Part shown: in pieces, positions 53,455-64,000 of the stretch
Numbering within the stretch: the stretch's first letter is position 1
Layout of the letters: each line of letters begins with the position of its first letter
Origin: Megalonaias nervosa
Taxonomy: Eukaryota; Mollusca; Bivalvia; Unionida; Unionidae
Assembly (NCBI GenBank): GCA_016617855.1
Contig: JAECUM010001122.1
Span: forward strand, 124,001-188,000
Length of the DNA: 64,000 nt
Direction of reading: 5' to 3'
Notes under the pieces: model-generated
Told to the model about the DNA's origin: nothing
The model's database searches: none
The model's input: the letters and a program-made list of their open reading frames with translations, nothing else
Made by a program: the position numbers and the translations under genes

Positions 53455-54147
53455 GAGCGCCTTCTGTTGTCATAATGCCATGCTAATCTCTAGTATGCCA
53501 TTATGACAACAGATCGCGACATGAGTTGGACAATAAAGACAATACTGATAAAACTTAGTATTTACACTGTTGCAAGGCCAAATCTGTATGAAAACAGAAG
53601 TTGGAATCATGTACTTGTAATATGGCGAGTTTACAAAAAGAATCTACAACACTTATAATAACTAACATAGTGGTTGCCATACGACAAACTACAGAATCAT
53701 TTCAGTAGTTGGCAAACTGCAAGATACAATGACGCAGAAGGAAAGTAGATCTAAGCACTTGCAAGCAGCTATTTACAGCTTGCATCAAGAAAGAATAGAG
53801 AACTCGTGACTAGAATTATGAATGTAGCACTTACAAGCAGCCATTTACAATAATGCAGAAGGAAAGTAGCACTTGAAATCTGCAACATACAATACAATAT
53901 ACATAGATAGCACTTGAAATCTGCAACATACAATACAATATACATGGACAGAATTATGAAAGAAGTACTTGCAAGCAGCCATTTACAATAATGCAGAAGG
54001 AAAGTAGCACTTGAAATCTTCAACATACAATACAATATACATGGATAGAATTATGAAAGAAGTACTTGCAAACAGCCATTTACAATAATGCATCAAGGAA
54101 GATTAGAAAATACACGCATAGAATTATGGCGGTAATCCCCCTCCATA
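53455..54147 (-). repeat. Right TIR of the foldback-like element
   Basis: Inverse of the left TIR with more tandem units: 'gcacttgaaatctgcaacat' and 'cttgcaagcagccatttaca' repeat through 53760-54090. It contains a 50-bp palindrome at 53463-53513. Confidence 0.8.
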
Positions 54148-54310
54148 GTCTAGAGATGGTTGAAGATATAGGACACACAGTACAAATGATATGAAAGAAT
54201 GTGAACCAGTCTATAAATGGATGAAGACATAGGATCTGTGGTACTATGATATGGTGGAATGAGAACCAGTCTAGAAATGGGTGAAGATATGGACTTGGGT
54301 CACAAATATT
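54148..54310 (+). repeat. Minisatellite A, right flank of the foldback-like element
   Basis: Two to three units of the 60-bp repeat in + orientation, continuing the array interrupted at 48097. Confidence 0.85.
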
Positions 54311-55630
54311 ACTTCCAGTTAAAATTTTATGAGTCCATTTTCCATGTTTAATTGACATTGGATCAGATATATGGACCCCAGAATGAAAACAAGTGTTGAT
54401 GGACTGATGAAAACATGGCAATATCATTAGTTCTTCGGCCTTATGGCTAAAAATTTTTAATTACAGTCCCATTACTTTGATTGAATATTATATTGTGAAA
54501 TGAAAATATCTTCCATTGATGCATAAATTACTGCCCCCATTTTGTCATGGAAAATGGTAAAAACTTACTCATGCATTCAAGTTTAATTTCAACTGTGTTG
54601 TATTGTAGATTTTCTGACCAAAATTGTCACAAATTATCAATTATATTTTATAGAATTTCAACGTTAACAATTTTAAGCCGAGAGCACCAAAATGGGATAG
54701 AGAAAAAAGAAATGGTGAAAACCATTGTGAATATCTTATGGAGTGAATTGAATTTGCAACTGTGTTGCAGCAAATAATAAACCATTTTAAAAAAATTAAG
54801 AAAAAAGAAACACAAAATTCTTACATGTAAAATGTTTACAATTGAATCATTTCAAACATGGTTGCCTTTAAACTTTTTTTGTTACTAGAATACTGGCAGA
54901 AACCTTATTTTCCAACATGCAGGACCTTGATTTACAAATGTTATTTTATTTTTAGCTTGTGCTTGTTTTAATGGAAAATGTCTTCATTCTTAAAACAATC
55001 AAACTCATCAAAGATCTTGATGATATAAACTCTGCATACCAAGTCTGATCAAAATCTGTTGAAAATAAAGCCTATAAATTGTTCACAATCATGTTTTGAT
55101 GGATGTAGGAACAAAGCATGATGGACACAGGGCCACATCATAAGCTCACTTGACCTTTGATCAGGTGGTCAAATAAGAGAGGAAGAAAGGGAGACATGAG
55201 GTATTCTTGCATGTTTGAGCTGATGAACACTTTAGATGCCATATTTCTTATCCAATTTTGAGATCTGGTATGTAAACTTGTATCAACAACTTTGACTATG
55301 AGCAATATTCATGCATGTTAATGAGATGATCTTGCATCTTTGCTAAGAGGTGACTAACAGATGAAACAGAGGCAACCCTTTTGTCGTGGATCAGTCCTTC
55401 ATTGATGTACAAGGTGAAAATGTCTTGGACTTTTTTAAAAGTGTGCAGTTCACGTTAAAAATTGGACTTTGTATTTTAAGGCCTGTACTCTTTCATAGCT
55501 TTATCACTGTATTTTGTGCTTTTTCTATTCCAAAATTTACTAGGCACTTTATAGCCATGACACTGCTGATGTACTTTAAAACCCTAAATATACATCCATA
55601 CACAAATTTTCTATTTCCTTCAGTAGCAAC
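54311..55630. other. Intergenic stretch without supportable genes
   Basis: AT-rich; some 'tctgatcaaaat' repeat fragments near 55040. ORFs are under 90 codons and low-complexity. Confidence 0.5.
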
Positions 55631-55631
55631 A

Positions 55632-55815
55632 TTGTGACTGGAACTGAAAACTATCTACTGAGTCTCTGATCAGTATGGAAAGACGTAACAGCAAGATTGT
55701 GACTGTAGCTGAAAATTCTATTGAGTTGCTCTGATCAGTATGGAAAGGCCTGACAGCAAGATTGTGACTGAAACTTAAGATTCTATTGAGTCTCTCTGAT
55801 CAGTATAGAAAGGCT
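55632..55815 (+). repeat. Tandem repeat, about 65-bp unit x 3
   Basis: Units with 'agattgtgactg.a.ctgaa' and 'tctctgatcagtatggaaag'. Confidence 0.85.
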
Positions 55816-56389
55816 ACCCTTAATAAAGATAATAGCACCCAATATAAAAAGTACTTATTTTATCCTTATTTTGTGAACATTAGATCAGCAAATACAAGTA
55901 AAACAAGAAACAGACAAAAACAAACATACTGTTATATAAATATTTATTATACCAACAGTTATATCCTTAAGTAAACTCGATAATTAAGGATCGGAATCAT
56001 GAAACAAATGAAGAAACAAATTGTGCATAATTACAAAACCTTCAACTATAAATCTGGATAAAGTAATCGAGTTTGAGGGCATCTACACACAGTGCCCACA
56101 CACTCACACCTGTCCAGAAGACTGAAGTGAGCCATGAGACAAGATAGTGACAAAGTACATTAAAATCCTCTAATTAATGACAGACTTATAACAAATATGT
56201 ATCTGTAAGTTGATGCAGAACTTACAATGAACATAAAATATAAAACCTTGCATACTTCTGATTAAGAATACTGTTGAGCATGAATAGCTTATTTTATTCA
56301 AATTTTACAAATTGGGTGTTTGTCATCTAAGATCCAAGTTCAGATTTCACAGTAATTATGCTTTATTTCCAAAATCTACAAGTCCATCC

Positions 56390-58110
56390 CAAAACAATAG
56401 TCTCTTGAAAGGACTTGTGTTCTAATGGGTAAAAAGAAATTCCAGAAATTCAAGACAAATTACTTTTCTTCCTTTGAACCACTGGGTGTTGAAACCATCT
56501 CTTAGTATTCTTTAGTAATTACAAAACTTTCAAAATGTGGATATACTGTAAATCATATTGCCATCATTTTCAATTTGGGCCAGGTAGACTTCTTTGGAAG
56601 TCTAATGGTGAAAACCCCATGTCAATATACTATCTATTCAGGGATGGTAGTAACAGCAACATTTTCATGACAACCATATTTGGATGTATGACTGACACCA
56701 TATTCATTTAGGACAAACTAGTTATCACAAGAAGTCTGCAGGCTGAAAGCCCCATGTTGATCCACTATTGTTTTGGACGGATTGGAGATAACATTTTCAA
56801 GATGGCCATATTGATGGGCAATTTGCATGGTTTTCGTTGAGGACCAAATAGAAACCATACAAACTCCTCTGCTTGAAAATCCCCATGTCAAAATTACTTT
56901 CTGTTTAGGAGTAGCAATAAAAAAAATGTCAAGATGACCACCATTATACTGGATGTCAAATCAGCACTATCATTTATGACCAAGAAGACATTATAAGAAG
57001 TGTTTTGGAGAAAACCCCATGATGATATGACTTTCCATTATGGAGGAATAACAAAGACAAGATATTCAAGATGGCTACCATAATGGCCATGCAGGATAAC
57101 AGATTTGCACCATTTCCATTTAGGTCTAACCATACATCGTAAGAAGTATATTGGTGAAAGCACAATGTTGATCTGACCAACCATCTAGCAGAAAGTAGCA
57201 ATAATACAATTTTCCACATGGCCATTGTAGTGGCCATATTGGAGGTCAGACTGGAATGATTTTTCATTTACAACCATAAGCAAGTCAGACTGGCATGATT
57301 TTCAGTCACAGTGAAAACCCCATGCTGACATGATCATTCTTCAGAAGAAGTAGTGATATTATTTCCAAGATGGTCAATGTGAGGCTATATTAGATGTCTG
57401 AGTGGCAACATTTTTTACCATTTTCATGAAGGTTGCCATATTGGACATCAGATTGGCAACATTTTCATTTCGGACCAATCATACATCATAAGAAGTCTTT
57501 CTTTGAAAACCCGATGTTGATATGACCATCCATTCAGGAGTAGCAATAACATGATTTTCTCGTTGGTCGCTGGTGGCCACAATAGACACCAGATCTGCAT
57601 CGTTTTCATTTAGAACCAACCTGACATTACAAGAAGTTTTTAAGCTAAAACCCCAGGTCAACAAGATTTCCATCCGGTAGGAGCAGCAATGACAAGATTG
57701 TCAAGATGGCTGCTGTGGTGGTCATACTGGATGTCAGATAGGCATAAGTTTCATTTAGAACCAACAAAACTTCATAAAAAGTCTTCAGTTGAAAACCCCA
57801 TGGCAATATGACTTTCTTTCTGAAGGAGTTGTGATAACTGATGTTCCAAGAGGGATCCTGTCGTGCCAATATCGTAGTAAGATTAGAGCCATTTTCATTT
57901 TGGCCCAACTAGACATTATATGAAGTCTTTTAGTGAAAACCCCATGCTGATCTTACCATCTATTGTGCAGTAGTGCTAACAAGATTTTCAAGATGGCTGC
58001 TGCAGTGACCATATTGAAAGTCTGGGTGGCAACATTTTCATTTACGACCAACTAGACCATGGGATGAATGTGTGTAAAGTTTCATGTTAATCCTTCAAGT
58101 ATTTATGAGC
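56390..58110. repeat. Tandem array of about 135-140-bp units, about ten copies
   Basis: Each unit has 'aaaccccatg.tgat.tga', 'agcaataacaagattttcaa', 'gatggc..c...ggccatatt' and 'cattta.gaccaac'. It is preceded by a leader ('aaagggact..tg.cctactgggtgaaaagaa' type) that is also found at 62825 before a single unit. Minus-strand ORFs of 60-100 codons across it are translations of the repeat. Confidence 0.85.
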
Positions 58111-58855
58111 AGCAATAATGGACAGAACGATGAAAGATAAATGACTATTACAAAAACTGTCCTTGTCTATGACCAGTACAACAAATGAAATTTCTACTGA
58201 TAGCCCTATGGAGGGGTCATATAGACCAGCATATCATATGGCTACATGTAACTGTGGTTAGCAAATATGTGTCAGATGTAAAGTTGCACATATTAATTCA
58301 CAAAATTACACAGTACCCAGTATTCTATACTGGAAACTGATAAGAATTTATAGTATTTTCAATTAGTGTTCTATCTCATCAATTCACTTTTACTTGCAGG
58401 GTGCTAGTTGTCATGGATTTGTAGTTACTAAACTGAAAGACCCAACCAGATAAAATACAATGTGAAGGACATAAGACCTAATTTCCTTTTTCTATTTGCA
58501 AAAAAACCCTTTAAAAAATGGTTAAAAAATGATGCACATCAAAATAAATAGCTTTGAAATTAATTTTGATTAGAAGGAGATCTAATATACACAAAGTGAA
58601 ACACAAATCAGACTGTGCTGGAAATATATATATTCGTTCTCCATATCTAGTCTACAAGTTGTAATAGTTAACAGTGTTATATATGCAATGCTTGTGGATC
58701 AGCCAAACAAGAATGTAAACGATTTCAGTTTCCAAGTTTTCATTTACTGTCATAAACATACTGTTCTAAAGAATCTTAATATTTTTATAAATGTCCTTTT
58801 CTTTACATGTCACTTAATAATCTGTTAACATTTGAAACAATATCTGAGAAATTAT
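58111..58855. other. Intergenic stretch, nothing seen
   Basis: No gene, repeat or RNA signal that I can support. Confidence 0.4.
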
Positions 58856-58858
58856 TGT

Positions 58859-59031
58859 GATTTCCTTCTAAAAGCATTTTCCAGTATTGTTTCAAGCATT
58901 ATCATTTCCTTCTAAAAGCATTTTCTAGTATTGTTTCAAGCATTATCATTTCCTTCTAAAAGCATTTTCTAGTATTGTTTCAAGCATTATCATTTCCTTC
59001 TAAAAGCATTTTCTAATATTGTTTCAAGCAT
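58859..59031. repeat. Tandem repeat, 44-45-bp unit x 4
   Basis: Nearly identical units of atttccttctaaaagcattt + tctagtattgtttcaagcat. Confidence 0.95.
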
Positions 59032-60812
59032 TACCAACTGTTGAACAATACACTGGGGTTATAGCAATAATCAGGCCAAGTCATTTACCTAAATCTTAGT
59101 TCTCTCTAAGTCTCAGGAAAAAAAATTTCACAAGAACTTGTTTCTGGCAAGAGTGTTGCAAGAGTTACTAATCAGACATTGTTATGCTTGCCCAGATCAT
59201 GAATATTTTCTAGTCTGTGCCGTTTTATTAATACACTATCACACCAAAGTAAAGATACCAGCATATATTTATATAAGCATGTAATTTCTTTTCACAAGAT
59301 GAATGTCTGTAATGTGCATTTGAAAAAATTCCAACTGTCTCATTTTACCCAAACTTTCATATGAAATGATCCATTTTGGTCAATCCTCCATTCTTGAGAG
59401 CTACACATAAAAAGGAATACTGCTGATCAGCCAAAAGAACCGAAACATTTCTAGGTCATTACCCAAACCAGATTTTCACCAGTCAGCTGTTGTCTCAACA
59501 TTATGTGCTTTATAGAACACAACACCATGCACTGTGTGAAAGCTGGTGGGAGTCAGCTGAGACACTTAAAATACTTATTTTGTATTTAAGTTGGCAGCAT
59601 TTTTCTTGTGAAAAGTAAATACTTGCTTTTAGAAATATCTGCTGGCGTCTCTCCTCTGGCATGAAAATGTATCAATACAACTGCGATCTTGAAAATGCTG
59701 GTGACCTGTAGAAACTGTAAAATTGGCTGAACAGATGAAAAATAACACAAATTTTGATATTCTCTGTCTCTAAACTTCTAAGAGGTCTGACTCATAAAGA
59801 TGTGCAATAACTCATTGAAAGGGAATCTTTGTCCATGTTGAAACAAATCAAAACTTACTGCAAAGTGTCACTGTAAATACAAACACCAATAATAAAATTT
59901 GAGTTAAGTGTGAAACTGCAACATAATATGCTCATTAGATTTACATTTACCCATTTCAGTATCTAACTTACATCAGGCAATTGTGTAAAATAATAAGTTG
60001 GGTTTTTTTGCACATGTTCTAGACTGACAATAAGTAGGCAAATTTGGCATAAAGTCCTTTATAACTCATGCATGCCAAATGTTGGTCAATGCTGAACTTT
60101 GGCACTCATTGAGAATACAAAGTGCAGAAAGACTTGTTCTCAAGTTGCTATTCTGCATCTATATATGTATATAGTAACACTTTACTTGACTTAGCCAATT
60201 TTCACTCGGACGAGTAGACGAGTGTTTGTCCTGAACCCTGTTGCTCCTTTAATACACAGAAACTGATCTTATTAATTTTAGTGAAAGCATAAAAGTTTGT
60301 TACCATTATTAGTAATAAAAAAGATACATTATATTTTGTAAAAGAGAGAATGGACTCCATATCATAGGCAGACATGATCTGAAATCTCTCGAAACCAGAA
60401 AACTCAGCCCTAATATACAACATTTGTGCTGTCTGTTCAAGATTAATTTGCAATATTATGCACAGTGATTGTTTTATATCAACATCATTGACAATATCAT
60501 GATAGCTGTAATTGGATAAACATTTCTGACATCATATGGGTTTATCTTGCTACAGCAATACAAACTGTAATTGCTAAAGCAATGAGATGATAATATGTTC
60601 ATAACTGCATAAAATTCATTGATTATTACACGAAAACAGCACTCTTCACTGCATCCACACTAATTACAGTCTTGTCACACAGTTACTGGTATTCCATTTT
60701 TACAGAAGTAAATGCATTCAACATAGCTGATTCTTGTTGCAACAGTACAACTGGAAGATTGACACAACAAATAGGTGGGTATAAGAACTGTAGTCCTAAG
60801 TGGCAGTTGATG
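59032..60812 (-). other. 3' flank of the POLR3E-like gene
   Basis: Likely includes its 3' UTR on the minus strand; no confident polyadenylation signal or other gene was placed. Confidence 0.3.
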
Positions 60813-63439
60813 TCAGGACCAGTCTGAACAACATTTTATGTACCAACTGCCTAATTTGGGCACACAATAGTCCTGGAAAGAAAGAACGAAAATATGGGTA
60901 TAGACATTCAATGTACAAGTTAGTCATAAGTAAATAAATTAAATCTAATTTTATGCAACATACATTCCTATTTTCATATCCTCTGACTGGATGCATCTTA
61001 AATCTATATTTATTTTATAAATATTACTATTTAAAATATATAAATGTAATGAGAACACATTCTTACTAACATGGGTATTGTCCCCTGCAGCCAAATTTCC
61101 CAAGTATAGACTAGGTGGTGTACATAATGTGTGCCCAGTCAATCAAGGAAAATAACGTTTAAACAATATTGCAAAATATTTTGTACCACTAGGTTTATCC
61201 AAGATGGAGAATCATTGTAAAATTAAAATTAATCCAAAGATATGGATGCTACAGGGTTCACAAGCCAATGTAACACAACTCTGTAAAATATGGTCAAAAT
61301 TGGTCATCATAAAACTCATATTAGGTTAAGTTATGAAATTTTACAGCATATTTGATATGAAATCAAAATTAAAACTAGGAATGCTAGAGTGTTCACAAAC
61401 CACTAAAGTACCTATTCTAGGTCCATCAGGTGAAATTTTTTTTTTTTTTAAAAAAAGGTCAAATTTTTTTAATCATCCTTTTAATATAAGAACATGCGAA
61501 GATGATGCTTCAATAAAATTTGGGTGAAATGAAACAAAACGTTGATGCATGTGTTCTCAAGCCATTATATTGACAGTTCAGAGAGATATCCAAGGGTCTT
61601 AACTCTGTAAAGAATCATGAAAATCTGCTGACTTGTCTAACATCTTGTTAAGGTGTGGCTTTAAAACAAATATGAAAGTTTCGTCATGCCTAATATGCTT
61701 AAAAATGTCTGTTCTTTAACTCATCCAAGACATTGCAAAGATGAAGCTTCACAGCAAATAAGATGGAAAAAATGCTCATGCTGGAGTGTCCACAAGCCAT
61801 TTATTTGATTATCCCTAGTCAATCAGGGGCCATAACACTATTAAGTACTGGTAAAATGGGCTGATCATTAAATACATTCAAATCCTTGCCAGGATCAGCT
61901 TTACATGAAATTACACCTTATACATGACTGAAATTATGCCCTATCATTTGGTACAAAATCAGGACAGATTACTATCTGAGATGTGTACCTGTAGTTTAGT
62001 AAAGTCTTGTCCATAATTTTAGTGATCTGTCTATAGTTCATCCTCCTAATTTGACAGCTTGTCTGCCATTAAAAATTTAATAAACTTCACAAAGTACCAT
62101 GTGGCTATATCTGATCCTCTATCAGCTTGGCCCTCCCCCTACCCAACTCCTTCTATACCAAGGCTCATCTGCTATACAGAATGATCATAAACCCAATTAG
62201 TTTATTTTACTTGTCAATAGTTCATTCATAATATCAGACTTGAGGGCTTGACCTCACCTCTAATTCTATAGATGCCTGAATCCGGTGCAATAAAGCATCT
62301 TCGAGTGTTTCAGTGACTGAGTTTAAAGCCTAATAGAAGCACAAAAAACCTCTGGCATACTGCACCTTTGTAAAAAACATACAGCAAATATCTAGTAACA
62401 GAGCAAATATTTTATTTCAATGTTCTGTAGAAACTGCTGTGGAATCAAAGCAGGAAAAATTTCTGCTAAAAGAAAATCTTTTAAAACATGTTTTTAATAA
62501 GCACTAGATAAAAATATGAGCTGTTACTTGAGCCACTGCATACAGTACGGCCTGGAAAAACCTGTTAAATGTAATACAGCATGTGAAACAAAAACTAGAT
62601 TTTTGTTTTATAGAACTGGCAGCCCGCATAATAAATAAAAAAAAATCCAAGTTCTAAAATTTTTAAAAATGTAAATAATTGGAAAATTGTTCGAATGGCC
62701 TGACAAATCTATTAATGTTGTCTAACAGGCATATAAAATTTCATTTTCCTCTCTCAAGTGTTTTGCTGAACTGTGCTAACGTGGTTTTTGTTAATGAAAG
62801 TCCAAGACCACAAAGGTCAACAAGAGTCCCTCAAAGGGACTGATGCCCTACTGGGTGAAAAGAACTTCCAAAAATGAAAGATAAGACCATTTCTTACTTT
62901 TAACTGTCAAGTGTTGAAACGATCTGATATTTTTTGGCAGTAAAAGATTTTAAAATTAGCTGCTATGGTACACATAATGGATGTCAGCTTGGCATCATAT
63001 TAATTTAGGACAAAGTAGACATAATTGGAAGCCTTTTGGTACACCCTCCCCCCCATCATAATGATCGTCCATTTAGGGGTAATAGTGACAACAACATTTT
63101 TAAGACAACCATCATGGCAGCCATATTGGAGGGTGGGATTTGACTCACAAACCTAATTTTGTACTTGTCTGATACATTTGTATTTAATGAGTATTTACAT
63201 GACTGTTTGCTGTCACTGTACTTTCAATCAAAGTTTAGATACAAGAATGTCTTGGACTGTTAAATGGGCTGCTTTATTCAATCATAACTGATTTAAGTTT
63301 TACAGATACTTACTCTAAGTACTGTTTTAACATCATTGTCAGAGGGAGAAGTTCCTAAGCTGCTCTCAACTAATTTAGCAAAAGACTTCTTGTTTACTTT
63401 GTGGTTTGATTTCAGGAAGTCGACAAGAATTCCTCTGAT
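60813..63439 (-). CDS. POLR3E-like: RNA polymerase III subunit RPC5 (POLR3E)-like, last two coding exons
   Basis: Two minus-strand exons, 63314-63439 (42 codons) and 60813-60872 (19 codons plus TGA). Both have consensus borders (tttcag before, GTAAGT after; ttccag before) and are in phase 0. The first encodes IRGILVDFLKSNHKVNKKSF, then SLGTSPSDNDVKTVLR; the second DYCVPKLGSWYIKCCSDWS. The pattern (short winged-helix-like unit, V-x-x-VL-[KR]-D-x-C, a spacer, then WY-[LI]-K near the end) resembles the C terminus of RPC5, the Pol III subunit that with RPC4 aids initiation, termination and reinitiation in the nucleus. The match was made by eye on 61 residues, so the identity is probable, not certain; the gene structure itself is well supported. 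The rest of the gene lies beyond the right edge. Confidence 0.6.
61140..62800. other. Intron of the POLR3E-like gene with degenerate repeats
   Basis: Degenerate units ('gttcacaagcca', 'gatgaagcttca', 'caaaattggtcat') recur at 61.2-61.9 kb. No nested gene seen. Confidence 0.4.
62825..63135. repeat. Single dispersed copy of the 56.4-58.1-kb repeat with its leader
   Basis: The order of blocks (leader, 'gttgaaac.atct', 'atggatgtcag', 'cagccatattgga') matches 56395-56720. Intronic in the POLR3E-like gene. Confidence 0.6.
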
Positions 63440-64000
63440 CTGAAATTAAACAAGATACAATGGTGATGAAAATGAAGATGATGATGAAATCAACAAATGC
63501 AGTAACAAAAACATCAAAATACAGAATAAATTCCCCCCACCTATCGCTGTTGGGACCAGGTTTATAGATATGAACAGCATTAAACATTTTGATTAATATT
63601 TTATTGAGCTTATATGCACTAATATATGTCGTCAGATGCTGACAAAAGTTAGGTCAGAGAGAGACCAGTTTGGGGAATTTTCATTGGACATACATTCCCA
63701 CTTGTCTATACACATCTAATTTATACAACAGATAGACTATATACCCTCCTTCCTCCAACACTAGCAATGATGACTAGTTTCATGTCCACAGTTCTGAGAA
63801 ATGATTTAGCTTGTTTGAAAAACATTCAGTTAGTCACTATTTCTTTAAAAATCTAGATTATACAACTTTTCCATATTTTTCAGACTCATAAAAGTTGTTT
63901 TATTATCATATGATTTCATACAGATCACAAGTGGCTTCTGTGACCCTCATGCACAGGACCATTATTTATTTTCACCTTTCCCTGCATGTGTAAAAATTTC

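Larger units (their letters stand above)
48098..54147. mobile_element. Foldback-like element, 6.05 kb, long tandem-repeat-bearing TIRs
   Basis: The left arm begins TATGGAGGGGGATTCCCGCC and the right arm ends with its inverse (ggcggtaatccccctccata). The adjacent host sequence on both sides is GTCTAG (48092-48097 and 54148-54153), within minisatellite A units of the same orientation. This is what insertion with a 6-bp target duplication predicts. The arms are about 540 bp (48098-48640) and about 690 bp (53455-54147). The interior has microsatellites, a gypsy integrase relic and a candidate first exon; no transposase was recognised. It may be a Foldback-type or other long-TIR element; the superfamily is unassigned. 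Confidence 0.7.

Noticed and set aside
56974..57908. Three minus-strand ORFs (64-97 codons) with similar peptides
   Set aside because: They are translations of the ~138-bp tandem array, with stops between units.

Overview
The window is animal nuclear DNA. It is AT-rich, its genes have introns with GT/AG splice sites and large gaps, and tRNA-derived SINEs, MITE-like elements, minisatellites and other dispersed repeats are dense. The SINE heads and tails, together with the repeated unit types, look like a lophotrochozoan and most likely a mollusc. That placement is an inference from style, not from a search.

Three conserved host genes are visible. (1) On the + strand from about 0.6 to 10.5 kb are the last seven coding exons of a DNAJB12/DNAJB14-type ER-membrane J-protein; its first exons lie upstream of the window. 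(2) On the - strand from 31.4 to 24.1 kb is a complete four-coding-exon gene for the small-subunit ribosomal protein S9 (RPS9, 192 aa). (3) On the - strand at 63.4 and 60.8 kb are the last two coding exons of a gene that resembles the C terminus of RNA polymerase III subunit RPC5 (POLR3E). An unrecognised head-to-head pair of ORFs sits at 21.0-22.0 kb, and two single-exon candidates (38.3 and 53.0 kb) are weak.

The most interesting locus is at 40.6-46.25 kb. It is a 5.7-kb virus-like or self-replicating element with roughly 1-kb terminal inverted repeats (TIRs). Its + strand carries one long decayed gene for a family-B DNA polymerase, a superfamily-1 helicase and an HNH nuclease. Its - strand carries a small intact Cys-rich ORF and a basic ORF in divergent orientation. 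The inverted repeats contain the 3' end of the long gene, so helicase C terminus and HNH are present at both ends, with different lesions in each copy. A SINE has inserted in the right arm. No integrase, capsid or packaging gene is visible, so this does not match a standard Maverick/Polinton.

A second unusual element spans 48.1-54.15 kb. Its long inverted repeats are built partly of about 70-bp tandem units, its target duplication looks like 6 bp, and it sits inside a 60-bp minisatellite. Its interior has a dead Ty3/gypsy integrase relic and a candidate first exon. A foldback cluster lies at 33.3-37.7 kb. Smaller elements lie in the introns of DNAJB12/14 and RPS9: a 1.86-kb TA-flanked element, two 1.55-kb TA-flanked elements and a 0.79-kb family with four to five copies around RPS9. 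Tandem arrays fill much of 55.6-59.0 kb.
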